From positions 1,674,001 through 1,738,000 of the forward strand of contig JAXGOI010000001.1 of assembly GCA_040767605.1 (NCBI GenBank): a stretch of DNA of 64,000 nt. The letters are read 5' to 3'. The notes beneath the pieces are model-generated. The model was given only the letters and a program-made list of their open reading frames with translations. It did no database searches and was not told where the DNA came from. This DNA comes from JAXGOI01 sp040767605 (lineage in GTDB: Bacteria > Bacillota > Dehalobacteriia > UBA4068). The translations under genes and the position numbers were made by a program. Shown in pieces: positions 26,377 through 35,014 of the stretch (within the stretch, counting starts at the first letter, position 1; every line of letters starts with the position of its first letter).

Positions 26377-27714
26377 ATGAAAAAATATTTTGGTACAGAT
26401 GGCGTACGGGGCCTTGCCAATGAGGTTTTAACCCCGGAGCTTGCCTTTTGTTTAGGCAGGGCGGCGGCCTTTGTATTATTGGCAGAAGGCAGAAAAAAAG
26501 CTATTGCCATAGGGAAGGATACCCGCCTCTCCGGAGATATGCTGGAGGCCGCCCTGGCCGCGGGGATTTGCTCCGCCGGGGCGGAGGCTGTTCTTTTAGG
26601 GGTTATCCCTACCCCCGCTGTTTCCACCTTATGCCGTAAAATGAATATACCGGGGGCGGTGGTTTCCGCCTCTCATAATCATTTTAGCGATAACGGCATA
26701 AAATTCTTCTCTTATTTGGGGTATAAATTAAGTAATGAGGAGGAAGGGCAAATAGAGGCCCTTATTGAGAACCCGGCTTTAATTTCCCGGGCCTTTGGGG
26801 AGAATATCGGCACAATTTCCCGTTTAGATAATGCCGGGCAGCTTTATTTAGGCGAATTAAAAGAGCTGATGCCCTTTGATTTATCCGGCCTTAAAATTGT
26901 GGTGGATGCCGCCAATGGGGCCGCCAGCGGCCTTGCCAAAGAGCTTTTTGAAAGCCTGGGGGGGGAAGTTTATTCTATTTATGATACCCCCGACGGCTGT
27001 AATATTAATGAAAATTGCGGCAGCACAAAGCCTAAGGCCTTAATTGCCGAAGTCTTAAATAAAAAGGCGGATATAGGAATTGCCTTAGACGGTGATGCCG
27101 ATAGAATAATTGCCGTAGATGAAAAAGGCGCCATTTTAAACGGGGACCGTTTTTTGGCTATTTGCGCCCAGGAGCTATTAGAAGAGAATAAATTAAAAAA
27201 CAAAGCCCTGGTTGTTACTCTTATGAGCAATATGGCTTTAACTATTTTTATGGAAAAGCTGGGGGTACAGGTTTATGAAACTCAAGTTGGGGACCGTTAT
27301 GTTTTGGAAAAAATGCTGGAAATCGGGGCCTCTTTAGGGGGGGAGCAATCCGGCCATATAATATTTGCAGATTATAATACCACCGGCGACGGCCTTGCCG
27401 GAGCCTTATACTTAATGAATGTTCTGAAAAAGAAAAACCGGCCTTTAAGCACCCTTGCGGAAGAAATTACCCTTTACCCCCAGGCCTTGATTAATGTTCC
27501 CGTAACCCTTAAAAAGGGTTGGGAAGAGGATGCCGATATTTTCGCGGCCTATAAAAATGTTGCCGAAAAACTAAAGGGAAGAGGGCGGATAGTTTTGCGC
27601 CCCTCCGGTACGGAGGAGCTTATCCGGGTAATGACAGAGGGAGAAAATGAGGAAGAAATTTTAAGCCTTGCCCAGAAAGTTGCGGCGGTAATTAAAAATA
27701 AAAGGGGTAAATAA
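26377..27714 (+). CDS. glmM: Phosphoglucosamine mutase
   Basis: It interconverts glucosamine-6-phosphate and glucosamine-1-phosphate for UDP-GlcNAc and peptidoglycan synthesis. The 445-residue enzyme opens with the KKYFGTDGVRG motif. It has the phosphoserine loop VSASHNHFSDNG (catalytic Ser about residue 99), the metal loop DGDADRIIAVDEKG, the sugar loop GGEQSGHI and the phosphate-binding RPSGTEELIRVM. AAAGGAGG precedes the ATG. The normal downstream partner glmS is present only as a decayed start. Confidence 0.97.
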   Translation: MKKYFGTDGVRGLANEVLTPELAFCLGRAAAFVLLAEGRKKAIAIGKDTRLSGDMLEAALAAGICSAGAEAVLLGVIPTPAVSTLCRKMNIPGAVVSASHNHFSDNGIKFFSYLGYKLSNEEEGQIEALIENPALISRAFGENIGTISRLDNAGQLYLGELKELMPFDLSGLKIVVDAANGAASGLAKELFESLGGEVYSIYDTPDGCNINENCGSTKPKALIAEVLNKKADIGIALDGDADRIIAVDEKGAILNGDRFLAICAQELLEENKLKNKALVVTLMSNMALTIFMEKLGVQVYETQVGDRYVLEKMLEIGASLGGEQSGHIIFADYNTTGDGLAGALYLMNVLKKKNRPLSTLAEEITLYPQALINVPVTLKKGWEEDADIFAAYKNVAEKLKGRGRIVLRPSGTEELIRVMTEGENEEEILSLAQKVAAVIKNKRGK

Positions 27715-27740
27715 GCCCCTTTTATTTTCTGTTTAAAAGC

Positions 27741-27788
27741 GTTTTTATTTAAATTGTTTCTATTTAAGAGCATTTCTATTTAAGAGCA
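27741..27788 (+). repeat. 16-bp tandem repeat between glmM and the glmS relic
   Basis: TTTCTATTTAAGAGCA occurs twice head to tail (27757-27772, 27773-27788), with a degenerate copy at 27741-27756. The array ends five bases before the GGAGGGT ribosome-binding site of the next reading frame. Confidence 0.85.
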
Positions 27789-27809
27789 TTTCTTTCGGAG
27801 GGTATTTTT

Positions 27810-28076
27810 ATGGGCGGCATTATCGGCTATATTGGGGATAAAAATGCTACTTGTGCCTTAACGGCGGGCTTAAAAGCGCTTAAATGCCAAAATTGCGCCT
27901 TTTCAGGCCTGGTATTAAGCCGGGGGCTTTTTAAAAGATGTTTTTTAAATCAATTTCCTCATTTTTGCGGATATATTCCAGCCAGTATTGTATTTCCGCA
28001 ATATTTTCCCCTGTTCTTAATTTCTCTTTTTGGCTTATACCGTAAGCAAGCCTTTTTAAGGCCAATTCAATATTAA
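27810..28076 (+). pseudogene. glmS: Decayed glmS start (glutaminase-domain relic)
   Basis: The first 37 codons read MGGIIGYIGDKNATCALTAG and continue with LKALK, closely following the GlmS N-terminus (M-C-G-I-x-GYIG ... GL..LEYRGYDSAG). The catalytic Cys after Met is replaced by Gly, and the YRGYDSAG segment is degenerate (CQNCAFSG). After about position 27925 the frame merely runs antisense through the DUF4363 gene, and the remaining 570-odd residues of GlmS are absent. Strong GGAGGGT and the position behind glmM, the usual glmM-glmS order, support a relic. A repurposed micro-ORF cannot be excluded. Confidence 0.65.
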
Positions 28077-28311
28077 TTATTTCCTGATGATTAATAATAA
28101 TATGCCAAAGGCGGCTGTTTTTCTCCCAAACTCTTTTTAAATCAGAAAAGTTAAAGCCGGCTTTATCCCAATCCTCCTCATTAATTGATTTTTCCAAGGG
28201 TAAAATAGCTTCGGAAATGCGGTTTGAAGATATATTAAGCCAAAAGAGAGAGGATAAGGCAATCCCCGCGATTAATAATACTGCAATTGTCAGGTATATA
28301 TAGATTTTCAT
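27931..28311 (-). CDS. DUF4363 family protein
   Basis: This 126-residue protein has one N-terminal hydrophobic helix (IYLTIAVLLIAGIALSSLFW) followed by a helical region with Trp/Leu periodicity (INEEDWDKAGFNFSDLKRVW). DUF4363 genes commonly follow DUF421/YetF genes in spore formers, as here: the ATG lies two bases after the DUF421 stop. Function is unknown. Confidence 0.8.
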   Translation of the reverse strand: MKIYIYLTIAVLLIAGIALSSLFWLNISSNRISEAILPLEKSINEEDWDKAGFNFSDLKRVWEKNSRLWHIIINHQEIINIELALKRLAYGISQKEKLRTGENIAEIQYWLEYIRKNEEIDLKNIF

Positions 28312-28313
28312 TT

Positions 28314-29009
28314 TCAGGCCTCTTTTTTTGGAAAATATTTTTCTTTATACTGATAATAAAATTCTCCCTTGCCGTTAATTCCTCCGATAAAGAGCTGGCA
28401 GGGGCTTTTAATTTTATGGGTTTTTAGAATGTCAAAAAGCCAGTTTTCGTTTTTTTTAAGAGTCTTCAGGGCTCTTTTATTAATGCGCCCGTCCAGAATA
28501 ACCATATTGGCGGGGCCCTCATAGGCAAATTGCAAATTCATATCACCTTGGGTTAAAGGCTGTTTTTCCTGCTTTGCCAATATGCTTATTTCGCCGTTTG
28601 TTTCCATTAAGGCATAATCCACATGGGAAATATCAAAATAACCCTGGCTTCTCAGCTGCTCCAATAAATCGTTTAAATTCATTCTCTGTTTGCGCAATTC
28701 GCCTTCCAAAATTTTACCCTTTTCCATAAGAACGCTGGGGCGGCCGCAAATAAAATCCCGGCATTTTTCATTTTTTAAATTTAATACCGTCAGGCTGATT
28801 TGAATAACGGTTAAAACGCCGATAAGCAAAATGCTGTTTAAAAGGGGGATATTATTGCTTTGCATATAAAGGCAGCCCATTTCGGATATTACAAGAATAA
28901 CAATTAATTCAATGGGCTGTAATTCCCCAACCTGCCTTTTCCCCAGAGCCTTTAAGGCAAATAAAATTACAAAATAAAGAAAGATTGTCCGGATTATCAA
29001 TATTGTCAT
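28314..29009 (-). CDS. DUF421 (YetF/YcaP-type) membrane protein
   Basis: The 231-residue protein has three N-terminal membrane helices (TILIIRTIFLYFVILFALKA, then ELIVILVISEMG and LLNSILLIGVLTVIQI). A cytoplasmic DUF421 domain follows (CGRPSVLMEKGKILEGELRK, LRSQGYFDISHVDYALMETN). Related YetF proteins associate with spore or envelope physiology, but the molecular role is not established. AAGGAG precedes the ATG. It is cotranscribed with DUF4363 and divergent from spoVA. Confidence 0.88.
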   Translation of the reverse strand: MTILIIRTIFLYFVILFALKALGKRQVGELQPIELIVILVISEMGCLYMQSNNIPLLNSILLIGVLTVIQISLTVLNLKNEKCRDFICGRPSVLMEKGKILEGELRKQRMNLNDLLEQLRSQGYFDISHVDYALMETNGEISILAKQEKQPLTQGDMNLQFAYEGPANMVILDGRINKRALKTLKKNENWLFDILKTHKIKSPCQLFIGGINGKGEFYYQYKEKYFPKKEA

Positions 29010-29162
29010 GGCTATTTCTCCTTATGGCATATTAAATATTATCCCAAGTAAGGGCGGCATTATTCTGTTTTAATCTAAAGTGTAAGAGTGTAATTAAAAA
29101 AAGCATAATTGCTTATACTATTAGGAATAAAAGTGAAAATTAAATAAAGGTTGGTGTAATAC

Positions 29163-29618
29163 ATGAAAAGTAAGCCCCAAATTAAGCCCGGTTATGAAAA
29201 GCTTGTGGAAAAATCTTCCCCCAAGCCCCGCTTATTTAAAAACTGCCTAATGGCATTTTTAGGCGGGGGTATACTTTGCGGGGGGGCCGAGGCCATAAGG
29301 CTTGGCCTGGTTTTAACGGCGGGTTTAAGCTATAAAGATGCCGCCGGGGCTACTTTAGTTATAATTATCGGCCTAACCGCCCTTATAACGGGGCTGGGTT
29401 TTTATGATACCATTGCCCAAAAATTCGGGGCCGGGGTGGCCGTACCCATAACGGGCTTTGCCAATTCCGTAACGGCGGCGGCTATGGACAGTAAAAGCGA
29501 GGGCTGGGTTTTAGGCGCAGCCAGCAATAGCTTTAAACTGGCGGGGGCAGTTATTGTAATGGGGACGGTATCCGCTTTTATCTTGGCTTTTATTCTTTGG
29601 CTTATTCAAATAATATAG
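29163..29618 (+). CDS. spoVAC: Stage V sporulation protein AC
   Basis: This 151-residue integral membrane protein is part of the SpoVA channel, which moves Ca-dipicolinate into the forespore and out at germination. It has about four hydrophobic segments, beginning with FKNCLMAFLGGGILCGGAEA, and the family motif GAGVAVPITGFANSV. The operon continues as spoVAD and spoVAE, the minimal clostridial set. A sigma-G-like -10 (TATACTA near 29115) is plausible upstream but weak. Confidence 0.95.
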   Translation: MKSKPQIKPGYEKLVEKSSPKPRLFKNCLMAFLGGGILCGGAEAIRLGLVLTAGLSYKDAAGATLVIIIGLTALITGLGFYDTIAQKFGAGVAVPITGFANSVTAAAMDSKSEGWVLGAASNSFKLAGAVIVMGTVSAFILAFILWLIQII

Positions 29619-29629
29619 GTGGTGATAAT

Positions 29630-30640
29630 ATGGCCGCAAAAAAACAAACTTTGGTGTTTTCTCAGCCGCCCTTAATTTTAGCCTCAGCCGCGGTAGGGGG
29701 GGAGAGGGAAAAGGAAAGCCCCCTGGCCGGGGATTTTGATTATTTTTTTAAGAATAACCGTGCCGATTGCCAAAGCTTTGAGGAGGCGGAAACCGCCTTT
29801 TTAAATAAGGCCTGCGATTTAGCTCTTAAAGGCGCCTCCTTAAGCCCCGGGGATATTGATTTATTTTTAGCCGGAGATTTAATTAATCAAATAACCCCCT
29901 CCAGCTTTAGCGCCAGGCAATATTATATACCCTATATAGGCGTATATTCTGCCTGTGCCACCTGTGTTGCCGGGCTGGCCTTAGCCTCCATAATTTTAGA
30001 AAGCGGCATGATGGAATATATTCTTACCGGGGCCTCCAGCAATATTCACAGTGCGGAAAGGCAGTTCCGCTACCCTAATGAATATGGCTGCCAAAAGCCG
30101 GATACCTGCCAAATTACAGCCAGCGCCGCCGGGGTCGCCATAATTGGGGCCAAAGGAGACGGCATAGCCGTAAAAGCCGTAACTCTTGGTAAAGTGGTGG
30201 ATTGGGGCATAAGCGACCCTTTAAATATGGGGGCTGCCATGGCCCCGGCAGCGGCGGCAACCATTGCCGCCCATTTTGAGGGAACAGGCCTTAAGCCGGA
30301 TGATTATGATTTAATTATCAGCGGGGATTTAGGCCGGACGGGCCATTTAATTCTTAAGGATTTACTCCTTGAGGAGGGGATTTTAATCCCGGAGGAAAAG
30401 CTTAAGGATTGCGGTATGCTTCTTTACCCCCCGGGGGGTAAAAACTTTGCCGGCGGCAGCGGGGCAGGCTGTGCGGCCTCTGTTTTATACGGGCATATTC
30501 TTAAGAAAATTAAAAAAGGGGAATATAAAAATGTGTTTTTAATTGCCACCGGGGCCCTGCTTTCTCCAAACAGCTGCAAGCAAAATGAAAGTATACCGGC
30601 TATTGCCCATGGCGTATCCTTAGAGGGAGGGCTTAATTAA
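29630..30640 (+). CDS. spoVAD: Stage V sporulation protein AD
   Basis: This 336-residue soluble thiolase-fold protein binds dipicolinate on the SpoVA complex. Visible features are GDLINQITPSSFSARQ, the CATCVAGLALAS segment corresponding to the thiolase nucleophile region, TGASSNIHSAERQFRYPNEY and GGSGAGCAASVLYGH. The ATG 29630 follows GGTGGTGAT; an upstream TTG frame overlaps spoVAC. The last stop codon base is shared with the spoVAE start. Confidence 0.96.
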   Translation: MAAKKQTLVFSQPPLILASAAVGGEREKESPLAGDFDYFFKNNRADCQSFEEAETAFLNKACDLALKGASLSPGDIDLFLAGDLINQITPSSFSARQYYIPYIGVYSACATCVAGLALASIILESGMMEYILTGASSNIHSAERQFRYPNEYGCQKPDTCQITASAAGVAIIGAKGDGIAVKAVTLGKVVDWGISDPLNMGAAMAPAAAATIAAHFEGTGLKPDDYDLIISGDLGRTGHLILKDLLLEEGILIPEEKLKDCGMLLYPPGGKNFAGGSGAGCAASVLYGHILKKIKKGEYKNVFLIATGALLSPNSCKQNESIPAIAHGVSLEGGLN

Positions 30641-30999
30641 TGGCGGCAGATATAATCAAAGCTTTTATAAGCGGGGGCTTTATTTGTATTATCGGCCAGA
30701 TTTTATTGGATGTGGCCAAACTTACCCCGGCTCATGTAATGTGTGTTTTAGTCAGCGCCGGGAGCATTTTGGGAGCCTTGGGTGTTTACCCGCAATTTGT
30801 GGAATATGCGGGCTTTGGGGCGGCTTTGCCTATTGTAAGCTTTGGCAACAGCCTTGTGCAGGGGGCTATGTCTATCGCTGCGGAGAAAGGCTTTTGGGGT
30901 ATTTGGCAAGGCCTTTTTCATGATGTTTCAGCAGGGGTAGCGGCGGCTATTGTATTTGCCTTCGGGGTTGCCGTTTTCTTTAAGCCTCAAAGCAAATAA
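30640..30999 (+). CDS. spoVAE: Stage V sporulation protein AE
   Basis: The 119-residue membrane subunit of the dipicolinate channel resembles SpoVAC in size and topology: AFISGGFICIIGQILLDVAK, then GFGAALPIVSFGNSLVQGAM. Its ATG overlaps the spoVAD stop by one base. The gene ends just before an unusual C-rich array. Confidence 0.95.
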   Translation: MAADIIKAFISGGFICIIGQILLDVAKLTPAHVMCVLVSAGSILGALGVYPQFVEYAGFGAALPIVSFGNSLVQGAMSIAAEKGFWGIWQGLFHDVSAGVAAAIVFAFGVAVFFKPQSK

Positions 31000-31006
31000 A
31001 AATTAA

Positions 31007-31098
31007 CCCAAACCCCCAAACCCCCAAAACCCCAAACCCCCAAAACCCCAAAACCCCAAAACCTCAAAACCTCAAAACTTCCAAAGTCCCCAAAGCAA
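31007..31098. repeat. C(4-5)A(3-4) telomere-like tandem array (G-quadruplex potential on minus strand)
   Basis: About eleven short units of the form CCC-CCCCC followed by AAA-AAAA run from 31007, becoming degenerate (CCTCAAAA, TCCCCAAAG) toward 31098. On the minus strand this gives at least seven consecutive G3-G5 runs separated by T3-T4, a strong G-quadruplex pattern. It fills the spoVAE-terminator spacer. Confidence 0.9.
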
Positions 31099-31105
31099 AA
31101 TTCAA

Positions 31106-31135
31106 GGCCCCGGCTTTTCGCCGGGGTCTTATTTT
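31106..31135 (+). terminator. Terminator of the spoVA operon
   Basis: GGCCCCGGC (31106-31114) pairs with GCCGGGGTC (31120-31128; last pair G-C with the first G), has a TTTTC loop, and is followed by TTATTTT. Confidence 0.88.
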
Positions 31136-31223
31136 AGGCTAAATACTATAATAAATCCGCGTAATTTGCTATAATTAAAAGAAGGCCCATGGCTTAAGCC
31201 AGTGGGCTAAAGGAGGCCTTTTT

Positions 31224-33437
31224 TTGGATAGGGAAAATTTTGCCGCAGTGGTTGTTAATCGTAAAATAGCGGCGGTAGATAGGATATTCCATTATATTAT
31301 CCCCCCCGGCCTTGCCGGAAGGGCCTTATGCGGCTCCATTGTAAGTATTCCCTTTGGCAGGGGGGATAAGCCCCTAGAAGGGGTTATTGTAGAAATAAGC
31401 GCTGAAAAGCCGGCCCTGCCCCAGGGTACGGAGTTTAAAGAAATTATTGAAGTTCTCTCCCCCCGGCCCTATTTCAGGGGGGATCTTTTAGAGCTTTCTC
31501 AATGGATTGCCCGCTATTATTGTTGCCCCTGGGTGGCGGTGCTTCAGGCAATGCTCCCGGCAGGGCTTTCCCTTACAGGTAAAATTAAAAAAAATCAAAG
31601 AGTGCAAATCTATTATATTCAGGAATTAAATGAAAAGGCAAAGCTTACCCAAAAACAGGAAGAGATTTATAAATATTTAGATGATAATCCCGGTTTAACC
31701 TTAAAAAATCTAGAAAACAAAGGCTTTTCCCCTGATATTTGCCGCCGCATGATACTTAAGGGCTATTTAAGAGGAGAATCTTTAGATATTGAAGAAGACG
31801 GTGAATTTATTCCGGCTTTTTTAAGCCCCCTTAATGCGGAGCAGGAAAAGGCCTATACCAATATATGCCGGGAAATAGACGGAGAAAAAAGGCCCTTTTT
31901 GCTTTGGGGTATTACGGGCAGCGGCAAAACGGAAATATACGCCCGCCTTTTGGAGAGGGTAATCAGCAGGGGTAAACAGGGCTTGCTCTTGGTTCCTGAA
32001 ATTGCCTTAACCACGCAAACAGTGGATTTTTTAAAAAAAAGGCTGAATATTCCCCTTGCCGTTTTACATAGCGGCCTTAAAAAAAGTGAAAGGCAAAAAA
32101 CCTGGGAAGAAATTTCCAAAGGGGAATACCCTCTGGTAATCGGGGCGCGTTCCGCTGTTTTTGCCCCCCTGCCGGATTTAGGCCTGATAATTATGGATGA
32201 AGAACATGAAACCAGCTATAAGCAGGAATCCGCCCCCCGTTTTCATTGCCGGGGAGTAGCGAAAAAGCGCTGCCAAATTACCGGCGCCCAGCTGGTTTTA
32301 GGCAGCGCGACCCCATCTGTTGAAATTGCCTATAAGGCTAAAACAAGGGAATATAGCTTTGCGTTTTTAAAAAACCGCTACTTTGGGGCCGCTTTGCCTA
32401 AGGTGGAAATTATTGATATGCGGCGGGAGCTGAGGGAGGGTAATTCCTCCTTATTCAGCCGCTTTTTTATTCAGGCCATTAAAGAAAGGCTGAATAAAGG
32501 CCAGCAAAGCCTGGTATTATTAAACCGGCGGGGCTTTTTTACATTTTTCTCCTGCCGGGAATGCGGAGAAAGCTTATTTTGCCCCCATTGTTCAATTCCC
32601 CTGGCTTATCATAAAGAAGAAAATATTTTAAAATGCCATTATTGCGGCTTTCGCCAGGCAATTCAAAAAAATTGCCCTCAATGCGGCTCGGAGGCTATCG
32701 GCAGCTTCGGCGCCGGCACCCAAAGGGTTGTTGCCGAGGCAAAAAGGCTGTTCCCGGAGGCAAGAATTGCCAGGCTGGATTATGATGCGGCGGAAAAAAG
32801 AGGCAGCTATGAGGAAATTTACAGGAGTATGCTCTCGGGGGATATCGATATTTTAGTGGGAACCCAAATGATAGCCAAGGGTTTGGATTTCCCCAATATT
32901 AGCTTAGCCGGAGTTTTAGCGGCAGATTTAACCTTGAATTTACCCGATTGGAGAGCAGGGGAAAGAACCTTTCAGCTTCTTACCCAGCTTATAGGGCGTT
33001 CCGGCCGGAGAAAGCAGCAGGGGCAGGCTATTATTCAAACCTATAACCCCCAGGCTCCGTCAATAATTGCGGCGGCTAATCAAAATTACGGCCTTTTTTA
33101 CCGCCGGGAGCTTGCCCAAAGAGAGGCCTTTGGCTACCCGCCCTTTGGGGAGCTTATCAGAATAATTATTAACGGTAAAAACAGGCAGGCGGTGTCTATA
33201 GCAGCTTTTAATTTGGCGGAGGAAATAAAAACCCGTTTAAACCCTCAAGAGGTTTGCGGCGCTGCCCCGGCGCCCTGGGAAAAAGCAAAAGACCGTTACC
33301 GCTGGCATATTTTATTAAAGGGCCAAAGCCTGGACAATTTAAGAACAGCTCTTGATTTATCCGTTGAAAGACAGAAAAAAGCTTGGGATAAAGATATTTT
33401 TATTCAGGTGGATGTTGACCCCTATTCTTTTATGTAA
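31224..33437 (+). CDS. priA: Primosomal protein N' (replication restart helicase PriA)
   Basis: It restarts collapsed replication forks by loading the replicative helicase. The 737-residue protein has the N-terminal 3'-DNA-binding domain and a DEAD/DEAH core with Walker A GITGSGKTEIYA (about 228-239) and DEEH (about 325). The zinc-binding insert CRECGESLFCPHCS...CHYCG...CPQCG (about 444-492) and helicase motifs including GTQMIAKGLDFPNI and LIGRSGRRKQQGQ follow. Translation starts at TTG 31224, seven bases after AGGAGG. It heads the priA-def-fmt operon. Confidence 0.97.
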   Translation: MDRENFAAVVVNRKIAAVDRIFHYIIPPGLAGRALCGSIVSIPFGRGDKPLEGVIVEISAEKPALPQGTEFKEIIEVLSPRPYFRGDLLELSQWIARYYCCPWVAVLQAMLPAGLSLTGKIKKNQRVQIYYIQELNEKAKLTQKQEEIYKYLDDNPGLTLKNLENKGFSPDICRRMILKGYLRGESLDIEEDGEFIPAFLSPLNAEQEKAYTNICREIDGEKRPFLLWGITGSGKTEIYARLLERVISRGKQGLLLVPEIALTTQTVDFLKKRLNIPLAVLHSGLKKSERQKTWEEISKGEYPLVIGARSAVFAPLPDLGLIIMDEEHETSYKQESAPRFHCRGVAKKRCQITGAQLVLGSATPSVEIAYKAKTREYSFAFLKNRYFGAALPKVEIIDMRRELREGNSSLFSRFFIQAIKERLNKGQQSLVLLNRRGFFTFFSCRECGESLFCPHCSIPLAYHKEENILKCHYCGFRQAIQKNCPQCGSEAIGSFGAGTQRVVAEAKRLFPEARIARLDYDAAEKRGSYEEIYRSMLSGDIDILVGTQMIAKGLDFPNISLAGVLAADLTLNLPDWRAGERTFQLLTQLIGRSGRRKQQGQAIIQTYNPQAPSIIAAANQNYGLFYRRELAQREAFGYPPFGELIRIIINGKNRQAVSIAAFNLAEEIKTRLNPQEVCGAAPAPWEKAKDRYRWHILLKGQSLDNLRTALDLSVERQKKAWDKDIFIQVDVDPYSFM

Positions 33438-33558
33438 GGCAAAATACAGGCAGCTTTACATATAAGGGGTTTAATTTTGGCGGAGTTGCCTTAGAACAAA
33501 AAAAAATGGTATAATATTTAGATAGAAAGCATATTGTATAAATTCGGGGGGGTTTAAA

Positions 33559-34017
33559 ATGTCAGGCATAAGGCAGATAATTAAGGTGGGAGATCCTCTT
33601 TTAAGAGAAAAAGCGGTTATGGTAAGACGCTTTGACGATAAATTAAAGCAGCAATTAGAGGATATGGTTTTAACCATGAAAGATGCCAAAGGGGTGGGGC
33701 TTGCCGCCCCTCAAATTGGGATAAGCAAACAAATAGCCATTGTTTTACAGGAAGATGATGAAATACTGGAGCTTATTAACCCTGTTATCGTTTGCCAAAA
33801 AGGCAAAAAAGAAGAAGAGGAGCGCTGCTTAAGCGTTCCCGGCAGGGGCGGCCTGGTTCCCCGGGCAACAAAAATAACTGTGGAATTTCAAAATCGGGAT
33901 GGGGAGGCCTTTGAGCTTGAGGCCGAGGATTATCTGGCCCGGGTTATTCAGCATGAAATGGATCATCTGGCAGGACGCCTTTTTATAGATAGAATGACAA
34001 AGGAAATTTTTGATTAA
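33559..34017 (+). CDS. def: Peptide deformylase
   Basis: It removes the formyl group from new proteins. The 152-residue metalloenzyme shows all three motifs: GVGLAAPQIG, RCLSVPG (here Arg-Cys instead of the more usual Glu-Cys) and QHEMDHLAGRLF (HExxH). GGGGGG lies upstream of the ATG. Its stop overlaps the fmt start. Confidence 0.97.
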   Translation: MSGIRQIIKVGDPLLREKAVMVRRFDDKLKQQLEDMVLTMKDAKGVGLAAPQIGISKQIAIVLQEDDEILELINPVIVCQKGKKEEEERCLSVPGRGGLVPRATKITVEFQNRDGEAFELEAEDYLARVIQHEMDHLAGRLFIDRMTKEIFD

Positions 34018-34994
34018 TGAGAATAGTTTTTATGGGCAGCCCGGATTTTGCCGTCCCCAGCCTGCGGGCTTTGGCGGCCGCGGGCTATGAAATCCCTTTG
34101 GTGGTAACCCAGCCCGACAGAGCCAAAGGCAGAAGTAAAAAGCCTGCCCCAACCCAAATTAAGGAGGCCGCTTTGGAATTGGGCCTCCCCCTTTGGCAGC
34201 CGGAAAATATAAATACACCCCAAAGCCTGGAAAAAATTACTCAGGCTAAGCCGGATATTTTAGTGGTTGTGGCCTTTGGGCAAATTTTAAAAAAGCCCCT
34301 GCTTTGCGCGGCGCCTTATGGGGCCATTAATCTCCATGGCTCCCTTTTGCCTAAATACAGGGGTGCCGCCCCTATTCAATGGGCTATAATTAACGGTGAG
34401 AAAAAAACCGGGGTAAGCACCATGTTTTTAAATGAGGGGATGGATACGGGGGATATAATCTATAAGGCGGAAATCCCCATTAATGAGGAAGATAATTTTG
34501 CCACTTTATATAAGGGTTTAAGGGGGCTTGGGGCCGGGCTTCTTTTAAAAACCGTGGCCGATTTAGATGCCGCCCAAAAAGACCGAAAACCTCAGGATGA
34601 TTCCCTTGCCAGCTACGCCCCTTTAATAAAAAAAGAGCATGAAAAAATAAATTGGCAAAAAAGCGCAATTCAGGTATGTAATCTTATTAGGGGGCTTTAT
34701 CCCCAGCCCGCGGCTTATACAAATTGGGAGGGCAAAAGGCTGAAAATCGGCAAAGCCGCCGTATATGAAGAAGAAAGCTATAAAGAAAAAAGCTTTAAAG
34801 AAAAAGTTTATGAAGAACAAAGTAAGGAAAGCCCGGGCAAAGTGCTGGAGATTTTGCCAAAGGGGCCAAGAATTGCCTGCGGCCAGGGGTCTGTAATCCT
34901 CGAGCTTTTGCAGCCGGAGGGAAAGAATATGATGCCCGCCGGGGATTTTCAAAGAGGCGGCGGCCTAAAGGCCGGAGATATTTTAGGAGATTAA
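34017..34994 (+). CDS. fmt: Methionyl-tRNA formyltransferase
   Basis: It formylates Met-tRNAi for initiation. The 325-residue protein has RIVFMGSPDFAVPSL, the SLLP motif HGSLLPKYRGAAPIQWAI (about residues 107-124), DTGDIIY, and a C-terminal OB-like domain. Residues about 250-271 are an odd low-complexity insert of four 5-residue repeats (YEEES/YKEKS/FKEKV/YEEQS) encoded by 15-bp tandem DNA units (34764-34823). It lies within the C-terminal domain and is not part of the usual family sequence. Core catalytic residues are intact. Confidence 0.96.
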   Translation: MRIVFMGSPDFAVPSLRALAAAGYEIPLVVTQPDRAKGRSKKPAPTQIKEAALELGLPLWQPENINTPQSLEKITQAKPDILVVVAFGQILKKPLLCAAPYGAINLHGSLLPKYRGAAPIQWAIINGEKKTGVSTMFLNEGMDTGDIIYKAEIPINEEDNFATLYKGLRGLGAGLLLKTVADLDAAQKDRKPQDDSLASYAPLIKKEHEKINWQKSAIQVCNLIRGLYPQPAAYTNWEGKRLKIGKAAVYEEESYKEKSFKEKVYEEQSKESPGKVLEILPKGPRIACGQGSVILELLQPEGKNMMPAGDFQRGGGLKAGDILGD

Positions 34995-35014
34995 TTCTTA
35001 ACTAGGAGCCAGGG

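Noticed and set aside
27715..27809. glmS ribozyme upstream of the glmS relic
   Set aside because: The 95-bp spacer is too short and consists of a 16-bp tandem repeat; none of the conserved ribozyme core is visible.
29095..29130. Sigma-G promoter for spoVAC
   Set aside because: A TATACTA -10-like element is present, but the -35 match and spacing are too weak to annotate, though biologically expected.
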